This document shows, in pieces, positions 50,101 to 57,000 of a stretch of 64,000 bases of DNA (the first letter of the stretch is position 1; the number at the start of each line of letters is the position of its first letter). The position numbers and the translations under genes are program-made. The stretch is from assembly GCF_014203395.1 (NCBI RefSeq), contig NZ_JACHIW010000002.1, forward strand, positions 868,001 to 932,000. Direction: 5' to 3'. Under the pieces are notes generated by a model. That model did not search any database and had not been told where the DNA came from. It saw only the letters and a list, made by a program, of their open reading frames with translations. Source of the DNA: Saccharopolyspora phatthalungensis (GTDB lineage Bacteria > Actinomycetota > Actinomycetes > Mycobacteriales > Pseudonocardiaceae).

Positions 50101-52676
50101 GCCGCAACCAGAGCGACCACATCATCCAACGACACATCCGACTGCCCACGGGCCAGCGTCACCACATCATGCGTGCCCTGCACGATCCGCTTTGCCATGG
50201 CACCCGGCCCACCCAGAGCCCTGGCGCGCTCGACTTCCCGACGCAGAACCGACTCCGTCCACTCCCTCACACCGGCCGAATCCGCTTGTTCCACGGCGGG
50301 CCCCTGCAAACCCGCCTCGGACCCCGCCGTCTCGTCTGCGCGCCGCGACTCGGGTGAGGGCGAACCCCCCGTCTCCGCTGTGTCCGCCGGAACTGCCAAC
50401 GATGACTCCGGCTCATTACCGCTGCCCGGTCGAGACGAATACCCGTTCCCGACAGCAGAATCCGTACCGGGCTCCACTGCTGCGGGCACACCGGGACGTG
50501 TCGCACCGCCCCCGGCAGACACCTGTCCCGCCCTGCCATCGACCTCCGGAACCACCGTGGCCGCCGAAGAATTCGTCGCCGAGAGCGCGACTTCCGAGGA
50601 CATGTCGAGCACATCGGTGGCATCTGTCACCGGCTTTCCCATTGGCGAATCCGCCACCGGGACCGTGGGCTCCAGCACCCGCGCACCGCCGGCATGGACG
50701 CTCAGCTCGTTCGCACCGAACATGGTCGTAGTGGGATGCTCAACACGATGCAGCGAATCGGCATTTCCGGTATGGAAAGCATCCGCCACCCCGCCATCGG
50801 ACACGAGCGAGCCACCGGGGCTGGAAGAACCCGACCCCGGCGCCGGCACCTGCGTCGAGCCCGCCGCCGAATCGGCCGGATCGTCTACAGCAGACGATGA
50901 AACAGCGGAGTAGCCGTTGTCGGAGGCCGGTCCGTAGGCCGGCGGCGCATCGACACTCGAATCCCGCACCGTGAACCCGCTGGGAACCAGTGAATCGTTA
51001 CTAGCGAGGCCATTACCGTGAGCAGGGCTGTAGGGTGGCGGCGGTGTGCCCGGCCTGTGCTGGCCTCGCAGCGCATCCGGGGCCGTTGCATCGCCCTCAT
51101 GCCACGACACCGGCCCGGTATCGCTCGGCTTCCCAGGCTCACCGATCTCGGCGTGACCTCCCACCGAGACACCGGTATCCACATCCCGCAACCCACCCGC
51201 CGACGGGGTAACCGTGAGCTTCGGCACCGATGTCTTTTGAGCCGCGCGACCCGGCGATTTCGTACCTGCGGCCCGGGACAAGTCGGCCGAATTCTCCTTG
51301 CCAGTCTGGAAAGCCGACGTGGCCGTAATATTCGCCCCCACCAGACCCGGTACTGGGTCGGTGACCACCGTTGCGAAACCGGCGGCCGTCACCCCAGAGT
51401 TCTCCCCAGACCCAGAGCCCGCCCAAGACCCAGAGTCAGCCCCAGACCCAGAGTCAGCGCCGGGCAGGCCGTTCCGCGACAGGTGCTTGTCGCTGACGGT
51501 CTCCGCGAAGCCGGGCTTCTCGCCCGCCTGCGACCCGAAGTCCACCTTCAAATCCGCTGAAGTGCCGGTGTCGGTGTCCGTACCGCTGGAATCCTTCTCC
51601 CCGCCGGCGGCGTCCCGCGCCCCGCCCGCCGGAATCAACTGCCCCCGCAACGCCAACCCCGCCAGATTCCCGATACCCGAACCCACCGCCTCCGACAACC
51701 CCGCCGTGAACGAGAACGGATTCCACTGCGCCCCCTGACCACTCAACGCCCCATACCCCGCCTCGCCGAACATCTCGGTCAACCCCTCTTCCAACGACTC
51801 CCCCAGCCCGTGACCAAACCGGGCCGCCCACATCGCCCGCACCGACATCCCCGTGAAATCCTCAATATTCTTCGACACCACATCAGCAAAGCGCGCCATC
51901 GACGACAACGAATACTGCTCCGCGTGCTCCTCCACAGCATGCTTGGCAGCCGCGGCCAACACCTCAGCATCGATCTTGTCGCCCAAACCCCGCACCAACA
52001 CTTTGGTAATCGCATTACCCACCACATTGCCCAACGCCGAGAGCGGCACCGCCAGCAACGCGCTGAACGACCCCACCCCCACCGCCATCGTCGTCAGCTG
52101 GCCATCCCACTTCTTCCGCGTCCCCAACGCGAATTGCGCACCCTGCGCGCCGACCTCCACCAACAGCTGCAACCCGATCCCCACCACCTGGGCCACCGCC
52201 AGCCGCACGAACAACTGCCCCCACCACCGCGTCAGCAGAAACCGCATCACCGCGAAACGTGCCGCCAACCACGCCATACTCGCCCCACCCGTCAGCCCCG
52301 CCATCGCCACCGCCCACGCCACCTCCCCCAACAGCAACACCAACCCGCCCACCGTCGCGAACTTCAAATACTGCACCTGCAACGCCAGATTCCGCACAAA
52401 CCCCGCCAACTCCCGCAACCCCACACCACCCGCCTCCAACACCGGAGAAAACGCCTCCAACCGGTCCGCGAACCGGTCCGCCGCCTTGCCCGAGAACCCG
52501 CCCCGTACCCGACCCACCACCTCCCGCACCACCGGACCCAGCTCCTCCACCGTCGCCGCGCCCGACTCCAACGCCCCCGCCACCGCGAACAAAGCATCCT
52601 CATCCGCATCCGTCATGTCCTCACCGGTCAGCACCTGAAAAAGCCGTCTCACCTCCTCCGGCACCAGCAAGGACAT
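41199..52676 (-). CDS. Giant ESX/CpnT-like protein with ~25 helix-turn-helix-like tandem repeats
   Basis: About 3,825 residues. ATG 52676 has GAGGTGA upstream; an in-frame TTG lies at 52682. Residues 1-390 are an ESX/CpnT-like N-terminus: helical start (LFQVLTGEDM, FSGKAADRF), several hydrophobic segments, and GHGLGESLEEGLTEMFGEAG. A long Ser/Gly/Pro linker follows. After it come three copies of a ~90-residue unit (WTESDLRREI ... VQGTHDVV ... SLDDVVALVAA ... FSRELA), four or five copies of a helical unit (RLVAELxxSVxxLRRLLV ... PELRxRVExWS) and five blocks of a ~56-residue HTH-like repeat. The repeat consensus is REAARAEARRARDAGKPY then TGxxLGKKFGKGKDWGRxRLAEI. The C-terminus is Gly/Ser-rich and ends abruptly at TAG. 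The family is not recognised beyond the N-terminus, which in other actinobacteria belongs to T7SS-linked polymorphic toxins. The repeats suggest nucleic-acid or self-association binding. Confidence 0.85.
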   Translation of the reverse strand: MSLLVPEEVRRLFQVLTGEDMTDADEDALFAVAGALESGAATVEELGPVVREVVGRVRGGFSGKAADRFADRLEAFSPVLEAGGVGLRELAGFVRNLALQVQYLKFATVGGLVLLLGEVAWAVAMAGLTGGASMAWLAARFAVMRFLLTRWWGQLFVRLAVAQVVGIGLQLLVEVGAQGAQFALGTRKKWDGQLTTMAVGVGSFSALLAVPLSALGNVVGNAITKVLVRGLGDKIDAEVLAAAAKHAVEEHAEQYSLSSMARFADVVSKNIEDFTGMSVRAMWAARFGHGLGESLEEGLTEMFGEAGYGALSGQGAQWNPFSFTAGLSEAVGSGIGNLAGLALRGQLIPAGGARDAAGGEKDSSGTDTDTGTSADLKVDFGSQAGEKPGFAETVSDKHLSRNGLPGADSGSGADSGSWAGSGSGENSGVTAAGFATVVTDPVPGLVGANITATSAFQTGKENSADLSRAAGTKSPGRAAQKTSVPKLTVTPSAGGLRDVDTGVSVGGHAEIGEPGKPSDTGPVSWHEGDATAPDALRGQHRPGTPPPPYSPAHGNGLASNDSLVPSGFTVRDSSVDAPPAYGPASDNGYSAVSSSAVDDPADSAAGSTQVPAPGSGSSSPGGSLVSDGGVADAFHTGNADSLHRVEHPTTTMFGANELSVHAGGARVLEPTVPVADSPMGKPVTDATDVLDMSSEVALSATNSSAATVVPEVDGRAGQVSAGGGATRPGVPAAVEPGTDSAVGNGYSSRPGSGNEPESSLAVPADTAETGGSPSPESRRADETAGSEAGLQGPAVEQADSAGVREWTESVLRREVERARALGGPGAMAKRIVQGTHDVVTLARGQSDVSLDDVVALVAASVREHGRAEAVRFSRELAAKLGTRRTGLAIQAGAGPDPRADASVLEDSVGSSEFGGVTTESWHDAGSWSFDPGPVGSADEVTSWAVNPGFVESGFGLGAWAFDQVVAEQALGPGWDMDEPVWGAAGGAGTSEDRLGPEFFQRADFGFAAEHEYVNPAVVWPSVSLADTDSGFGATESVGASSSSSRGRAEGAERGPSEADTPRRRLGGQRGKRVREAARAEARRARDAGEPHTGDTLGTKFGKSASWGKARLAEIRDEGGLTRAELTQRELEQLREAARVEARRACDAGQPYTAEQLGKKFGKGREWGAERLAEIRDEGGLTRAELTQRELEQLREAARVEARRACDAGQPYTAEQLGKRFGKGSAWGWERITEVRNAGGTSRSDLIEQGREREWEAARAEARRARDEGKPYTSEALAKRFGKSKDWGRQRLAEIRNEVGGSAVPASGSGGDVARERVSSPDVAAVEQGASVPLAVAEWTESDLRAEIARALAVAEPYDAAMPIVQDTQDVVALALGDAKASLDDVVALVAARFAENGPDAAVRFSRELAARLGFAGSALTASAGVGPDQQADAPSFGESAGSGQVVDVTAGFGDGVDSWWFDPGFADSADGARSWAFDPSPVGPAADSASWLFDPVTAEPTLDLGWDAADRGETSVSADGGERARLVSELRVSVDALRGLLVDAPLDYMPELIERVGLWSGMLDRGGFDGAELAGLRKRASDAKTLVERVRSELGSFFAAERSQGAAGGFGGEYSSLDETRPSMSVADTDDSAAVGTHSRGENSGGERSGTEEASDAGRVPSRGEPDPASGAVDGSVGLGNTEQVREAAREEARRARDEGKPYTGAALGKKYGKGKDWGRARLAEIGNEGGVSRRDLEEKLREAGRVEARRAGDAGEPYNGEELGKKFGRSSAWGWRRLGEIKDDGGVSRAVLDEQARESARADLRRAHAKGLRFSAAALGKKYGKTSMWGRRRLEEVHEQDDATRAESADQVVPAQARLARDTGRPEPYTGETLKSGKGTVRRRARPAGIRDEDAVSRLSEAERERERLREAARAEARRARDEGNPYSGAALGAKFGKSKDWGWRVLTEIKNETRAIQSAEVDQERLREARRAQVDSESGDDAMSVSPESGVVDSGDDAGAWLFDTVSGEPSSEPGWNAGGRSVSVADTDGGVGETVSIGHGRKRRRADDVTDEGAARRPAGPGQASEGLGDAEGPRDLERLRELARAEARRARDAGKPYNGKTLGKKYGMSKGWGRARLAEVRGEVVLSRTALTERQREAGRAEARRARDAGAPYSGAALGAKFGRGKDWGVARLREISNEDGDSVGTSGFGGSASIEGASSADVAATEEAQHVPESVALAEWTESDLRREIERAKSVAGSRDQAVRIVQGTHDAMKLVRRDVGVSLDDVVTLVAARDGGYGHDEAVRFSRELAVRLGSEGSGLAIRAGAGPDFPAGTTMFESSAGSDVFASIAGWSHATGAGSLRGVSEAEMAERSRLLAELAGSVGSLRRLLVGAREDYLPGLRERVEHWSGTLNRGGFDAVELERLRKRARDAKALVARLRTDGLVELSEPHGRPQQVGARVPDAGLDLGAGGGFHDPDELPLMAFGENAADHGGTGTDLTGESSGRKRRLADDSVDEGAARLPYGRDHDAETLDRAELSNEQMREAARADARLARDAGKPYTAGELGERFGKNKEWGRQRLLEIKDEGGVTRQDLEERERVAARAEARRAYAAGQPYSQMALATKFGKSFVWARSRLAEIREEGVVPRHNLEEEERVAARAEARRARDAGKPYTGKTLGAKFGKGKDWGRLRIAEISNEVGAGRLAIDEAEQEREAARAEARRARDAGEPCTAKTLADKYGKSDTWGHRRLVEISNETGVGKPALDEQEREAARAEVRRALAAGDSYTGKELGEKFHRGMKWGASRIAEVKQEVGGSQPALEDQLREVARREVRRARDAGEHYTATALGKKFGRGKGWAALQIAEVDNDGGVSRSALEEQKREAARAEVRRARGAGESWTGAALADKFGKGKDWGRMRLAEVDNEGGVSRSALEEQKREAARVEVRSARDAGTSHSGKTLGDLFGKSDAWGRARIAEVENEAGVTRSLREKQLREAGRVEARRARDAGTPYSGERLAKKFGKGKDWGLSRLREIGAEVAESAGETPRSGQDFTGSGKPNERAAESFAAGLSEGSGRPHVEDTGTAAGWSAGALAASTDGDERSRLVAELRSLVDTLRRLLVGAPQGYLPGLRQRVEHWWGTLGRRALDGVDVAELRKRVRDAGALVTRLRSDGLVDASVPVGAVGSLDEAAARMPAGPGPAPGVVPEADDLDGAEQVREAARAEARRASDAGEPYTSEELGRKFDKHKEWGRLRLTEIAAEGGVGRPLLEEQEREAARADARLACDAGVHYTGAALGRKYGKSASWGKARLEEIRGDAGVSSRHDVAEQAREAARAEARRARDAGKPYTGGALGRTFGKSDDWGRLRLAEIRDEGGVTRSALREQDQESEREAARAEARRARDAGNPYNGPELGTRFGKSEAWGRRRLAEIRDEGGVTRSALREQDQESVREAARAEARRSRDAGKPYTGAALGRMFGKGKDWGRSRLEEIRNEDDSVGEASGSGGVPTEGEPSPAQLSDPMTVAPALGQGWDVREPGTSALGKPASSVCGSVGGSLADGDAGERSRLVAELLASVTSLRRLLVDGSASYVPELRARVECWSDIARRGVLGGVDVGVLRNEARAAGAAVGVVRGARRDAAVWELNGLVVAADAALREVMGLQGADAVAGLLAAADAVLGAGAVDSVRLVMAYQVLRAPDDRVAAEALRERLRGLAGASLSASGEAGGGFLPRPSDELSVREPVREEGSTDANEGMERERRVLLERLYRWACAGDGGSGGGGVRDRVVGESRWGARRLSVGDAGRGSGGGGGGRRRLFWPGSGVSQGESSEWVESDVWSE
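42226..43078 (-). repeat. HTH-repeat block E (5 units)
   Basis: The last block of the giant; five ~56-residue units. The variable pairs before the invariant Trp are KE, AS, DD, EA, KD in protein order. Units 3 and 4 share identical linkers (GGVTRSALREQDQES), so they duplicated recently. Confidence 0.85.
43600..45105 (-). repeat. HTH-repeat block D (9 units)
   Basis: The longest uninterrupted block: nine units in direct tandem. The pairs before Trp are KE, FV, KD, DT, MK, KG, KD, DA, KD. One unit has HRGMKW in place of GKxxxW, and two (13th and 17th overall) have Ala instead of Gly after the Trp. Confidence 0.85.
46123..46440 (-). repeat. HTH-repeat block C (2 units)
   Basis: Two units with pairs KG and KD before the Trp, lying between a Ser/Asp-rich linker and a WTESDLRREI unit. 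Confidence 0.8.
46790..47634 (-). repeat. HTH-repeat block B (5 units, one degenerate)
   Basis: Pairs KD, SA, SM, none, KD. The fourth unit has lost the Trp and the FGK turn (ETLKSGKGTVRRRARPAG) and looks decayed. A truncated sixth start (LREARRAQVDSE) follows the last unit. Confidence 0.8.
48775..49470 (-). repeat. HTH-repeat block A (4 units)
   Basis: The first block of the array. Pairs AS, RE, SA, KD. Units 1-3 share the linker GGLTRAELTQRELEQL or a close relative, and units 2 and 3 are nearly identical over their first half at DNA level (about 49040-49130 and 49220-49310). Confidence 0.85.
51510..52285 (-). repeat. DNA patch nearly identical to 62788-63560
   Basis: About 770 bp encoding the middle of the ESX/CpnT-like N-terminus (ASMAWLAARF to the GEKP linker) is almost base-for-base the same as in the second giant. 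The flanking N-terminal codons are visibly more divergent. This points to recent gene conversion or selection for an identical module. Confidence 0.85.
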
Positions 52677-52803
52677 TCGCAATCACCTCATCAGCTCACA
52701 CTCGAAATAGTTCATGCCGCGCCTCCGGCGCAGTCGCTTGGGGACGCACCGGGCAACCGTCGACTGCCTCATGGTCGCCCGCCGCCACGACCGCACCCGC
52801 ATG

Positions 52804-53679
52804 TCATGCTCTTGGCTTAGTGACCTCGCCGGCGCGTGGCCAAGCGGCACGACGCTGGTGCGCCAGGAACCGGATGACCCGCAGCTCGAACGGAGTCGGG
52901 TCGATCAACGGCTTACCACGCCACTCCGTCGGATCGACAAGCCGAACCCCGCCATCGTCGCGCACCACCGCCAACAGGTGGGCAACGCTTTGCCTTACCC
53001 GGCAATCCTTCCTACCTATCCAGATCAGGGCAACCGAGCCTACGGGAAAGGTCTCGACCTTCCGCAACACCCCAGCCCAATGCCGGTGCGCCCGGACACC
53101 GGCGACCGTGGCCGGAACACCGTCGAGGAAAACAACATCGCCGTCGGCGTAGTCGGCGTACGACAGGTGGCCGGTCAGCTCACGCCCACCGAGCTGACGA
53201 CGCAACCACACCATCACACGGGTACCCTCTCCGCCCTCCACAATGAACTCCGCCACCTCGCCGCATGCCGAGCCGCTCACCACTTCGGCACCGGGAAAAT
53301 GATCCGCCGACATCCGGTCCCACCAACCCGGCACCTCGGTTACCGGATCCCGCGGCAAAGCCGAAGGCGGCCAACCGTTCACTGCGGCATCTGTCGCGAC
53401 AAGGCATTTACGCGCGCTGACCCGCCAAACCCACAGACGCCACTCAGACCGCGACAGGTTGAGCTCCTCATCAACCGGACCGGCGTCCCGAAAGCTATCT
53501 CCGCCATCCCTGGGTGCACAGATCGTCGCGACCGGCATCGGCTCAAGGGACCCGGCATAACGGCGCCCGAACAGCACCGCCCGCTCAGTCGTGAGGGCCG
53601 GTGCCTCATCGCTGAGCACCACACGAGACCCACGGGTTTCGTGCAGCCAAACACGCGCGCGCTCGGCAAGATCCCTCAT
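52804..53679 (-). CDS. YrhB-like / papain-fold-toxin-like protein between the giant genes
   Basis: 291 residues from ATG 53679 (GGGGAG upstream); the same frame runs further upstream without recognisable protein. The N-terminal part (ERARVWLHETRGSRVVLSDE ... VLFGRRY) resembles the YrhB-like fold common in actinobacterial toxin-immunity loci. The C-terminal part (DVVFLDGVPATVAG, VRQSVAHLLAVV, GGVRLVDPTEW) has a His and a late Asp in the order seen in papain-fold/glutamine-deamidase toxin domains. A catalytic Cys is not certain, though DCRVRQ is a candidate. It lies between two same-strand giants and could be an effector, an immunity protein or a cassette module. Assignments are from memory of the families, with low certainty. 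Confidence 0.5.
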   Translation of the reverse strand: MRDLAERARVWLHETRGSRVVLSDEAPALTTERAVLFGRRYAGSLEPMPVATICAPRDGGDSFRDAGPVDEELNLSRSEWRLWVWRVSARKCLVATDAAVNGWPPSALPRDPVTEVPGWWDRMSADHFPGAEVVSGSACGEVAEFIVEGGEGTRVMVWLRRQLGGRELTGHLSYADYADGDVVFLDGVPATVAGVRAHRHWAGVLRKVETFPVGSVALIWIGRKDCRVRQSVAHLLAVVRDDGGVRLVDPTEWRGKPLIDPTPFELRVIRFLAHQRRAAWPRAGEVTKPRA

Positions 53680-54004
53680 GGCTCCCCGTCGCCCGTGCCC
53701 ACAACTAGTCCACCGAGTATGCGTTTCCCGACACTGACACTCAAAGCCGGTTTCCCCAACGCCGCCACGATCTTGCCCGCATGTACCCAACCGCACCGTG
53801 ATCAGTCCGCCGAAGACCCAACCGACGATCCCGTTCACCACGGGTTTCGGGCATCGCGCGGAGCACCCATGCCCGCGAACACCCGAACATCAGGAAAATC
53901 CGCCGGATCCCGGACGACGGCGGCTACCGTTCGCATGTCCGCAACACCGAGCATGATGGCCCGCGAGGCCGGCGTCGGCGTCCGGGCAGTACCATGCCCT
54001 CGCG
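53680..54004. other. Spacer between giant gene and YrhB-like gene
   Basis: 325 bp after the second giant's stop. No ribosome site or recognisable gene is seen. The - strand frame of the YrhB-like gene stays open to 53841 but shows no conserved features, and may be the relic of a fused upstream region. Confidence 0.4.
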
Positions 54005-57000
54005 TCAGGCGCCTACAGCCGGTCCGGTGCCGAGGCCGCGCAGTCCCGGTTGACCTGGGCCGACCGGCAATCCACCACCGGCAAGGCCCCAATCAGCCAA
54101 CGGGTATACGGTAAACGGCGATTGCAGGCTCGGCGGGACCGGGATCCGTTTGTCCTTCGCCCCTGCCGTGCCCGTGGCCGTGATCTCACGCGCTGCCGCC
54201 AGGTCGGCTCGCCGGGCCCGCACGTCGATCCAGATCTCGACCCGGGTGGGTCCCTCGGCGGGCAGGAACTGCGGCGTCGCGACGAGTCCGACATCGCTGG
54301 GCCCGAACCGGTTGTCCTCCGGGATGTTCCACTGCGCGATGCGGAGCTTGTCCTTCAGTTCATTCGCGACGTAGGAGAAGTCTTTCTTGGCTTGCGATTC
54401 GTTGTCGTCGCGTGCGTTGAGATCGCCGTGCACGACGTAACGCACGCGAGGCTGGTAGCCCTGTCGTCTCGCCTCTAGGACCTTGTCCATTACCGGGTAC
54501 AAGGCGTGGCGGGCGCGCACCCTCGACGGAGCGTCCTCGCCGACTGTCACGCGCGCGTCAGCGGGGGCACCTGCGAGAGTGGGTTCGGTGCGGGCGATGG
54601 CGAGCTCTAGTTCATAGGTCCGCTTGGCCTGCCACCACGCCCGCTGCGCGGCCTGCTCCCGCGCCATCGCCTCACTCCAGCGTTGTTTCGCTACCAGTTT
54701 CCGCGCCGTCGCCTCGCGCCGCTCCTGTTCGGCGACCGCGACCTTCGCCTGCAATTCGGCTGCCGTTGCCTGCGACAGGGTGACGCGAGCGGCGCGCTCC
54801 TGATCGATGGCATCGGTCCACTTCGCTCCCCGTTCGGCGAATTCCTTCGTGGCGGACACCAGCGCGGCGGGCAGCTCGATGCCGCGGTCACCGCGGCGGA
54901 TCACGTAGCCTGCCTCGAACCCGGCATCGACGACTGCGGTCTGCTTGCCGACGCTGTACTTACCCGGGCTGGCGACGATGCGGAACTCCGCGCCGTGCAT
55001 CCAGGTGCTCGTAATGCCCTTAAGCGGAGAATCCGCGGTCTTGTCCGGAAGCTTCTTGCCGGCGCTTTCGCTCCAGAGCGACTGCCCGCCCTCGTACTCG
55101 CGCGTACCCAGGGCAAACAGCGGAAGGTTCCACCCACCAGCCGACGCGAACGCCTTATCGCTCTTCTCGTGGTCATCGGATGCCTTCGGATGCGACACGC
55201 CGCCGGCGATCAGGGGCACCATCGAAAGAACATGCCGACCACCCGTACTGACCTCGTCATATTCGGTCTCCGGAGTCGCCATCGACCCGCCCATGCTGAT
55301 GCGCCCGCTGGTCGAGGTGAGTGTGCCCCGGTCGGGGATCCGGAGGTGCACGGCCACGTCGACGCCGAGTTGGGGTGGCAGGTCGACCAGCAAAGCCTGC
55401 GCGTGCGGGTCGGCCAGCCTGCCCAGCAGCGCCTCCAACCGGTGCGGGGAGAACCACGCTCGCAGCGCCCGGCGCACATCCGCGTTCACCCCGCCCCCGG
55501 CGGCGGTGATGGCCCGTTCGGCCGCAGCGACCAGGTCCTCAACCTTGCCGGTGAACTCCACCGCCCGGAACTGCCCGGGAGCGGGCAACTTCTCGGCGTT
55601 GCCGCCGGAGCGCCAGCGCCGCACCGCCTCATCCGCAGCCTCCGACACCGGGCGGTCGGCGAGCGTGGCGGTGCGGGGCCGCGCAGCGACCTCGGCGGGC
55701 ACTGTGTCCTCCACCGCGGTGCGCACCCCGACGGTGCGCACGTCCGGGGCCTCCGCTATCCGCTGCCCATGCCGCTCGAGACGCACGTCGAACAACACCT
55801 CGGCACGATGCGACGCCAACGCTCCCGACACCCGCTCCGAGTTCGTGTAGTTCTCGGCGGCAGTACGCGTCCGGGTGCGGACTTGCTTCAACCATGCGGC
55901 GCCGTATGCGATTCCCAGGCCCGCCTTGACATAGAGGGGTCCGTGGAACGGGCCTGGTTCGCCGCTGTCCGAAACGGGCCCCGAGGGTCCGGATCCGTCG
56001 ATGTGAACCGCGGGGATCAGCGCGCCGAACGTTTCGAGGAGCACCCGGCGGGCCCGTCGGGTGCTGCTTGACAGGATGGACGCCGCACTTCCTGTGACCA
56101 GTTCGCCGTGCGTGATCCCCTCGGCGACCGGCTCCGAGCGCAGCTTGGCGCCCACGTGGAGCTCGTAGGTGCGTCCGCTGAACCTGTCCTCCAACCGCAA
56201 CGGCGTGCTGGCCCCGCCGTTGGCCGCATCGCCCATCTTGGCCTGCACATTGGACAGGAAGCGCTCCACCTCGCGGTAATTGTCGTGCGCGGTATCCCGT
56301 GCGGAACTCGGCAGCAACCGATCGGCCTGCTCCGCGCCGAGACTGCGGGACACTTTCTCGTGCAACAGCGGAATTCGGTCGGTCAAGTCGACCGCCTCGG
56401 TGACCCCACCACTCCACGACGGCGCGGCCAGCGCGTGCCCGGCCGGCACCGGCACCACATCCGCCGACGGGCTGGGAGGTTTCACCGGGCTCGCCCATCC
56501 TCCGGCGGCGTTGCGGGCGCGCTGCGCGTCCACCTCGGCTTGCTTGGTCCTGATCTCCTGCAACTGCTCGTCGGTGACCAGGACCGTGCCTGCCCGTGGC
56601 AGCGTGAATCGCTCCGCCGACCGGACCGCCGGTTTCGGTGCGAGCAGTCCCACTCGGTCGATCTTGCCCACCGTGCGGACCTCGGTGGCGACGGTGGCCT
56701 CGACGTTCACCTCGACCAGATGCAGTTCACGCGGCTTGCCCGTCACCGAACGCGTGTGGCTGCTGCTGACCACCTGCCCGCGCTTGCGTGACGAACTGCC
56801 CGCCCACAGCGTGGTGTCGGCGAAGCCCAGCGCGGTGAGACTGCTGGTGTTCGGGCCGTGCTGGGCGGAAAAGTCGCTGATCGGGATCATCGCGGGTTCG
56901 ATGGAGTTGCCGAAGGTGACGGTGCTGGTCGTCCCGCTGTAGGTGCTGCGCCCGCCGGTCACCGAGTGCGTCGGCTGCTGCCACACCTTGACCGGTTTGC

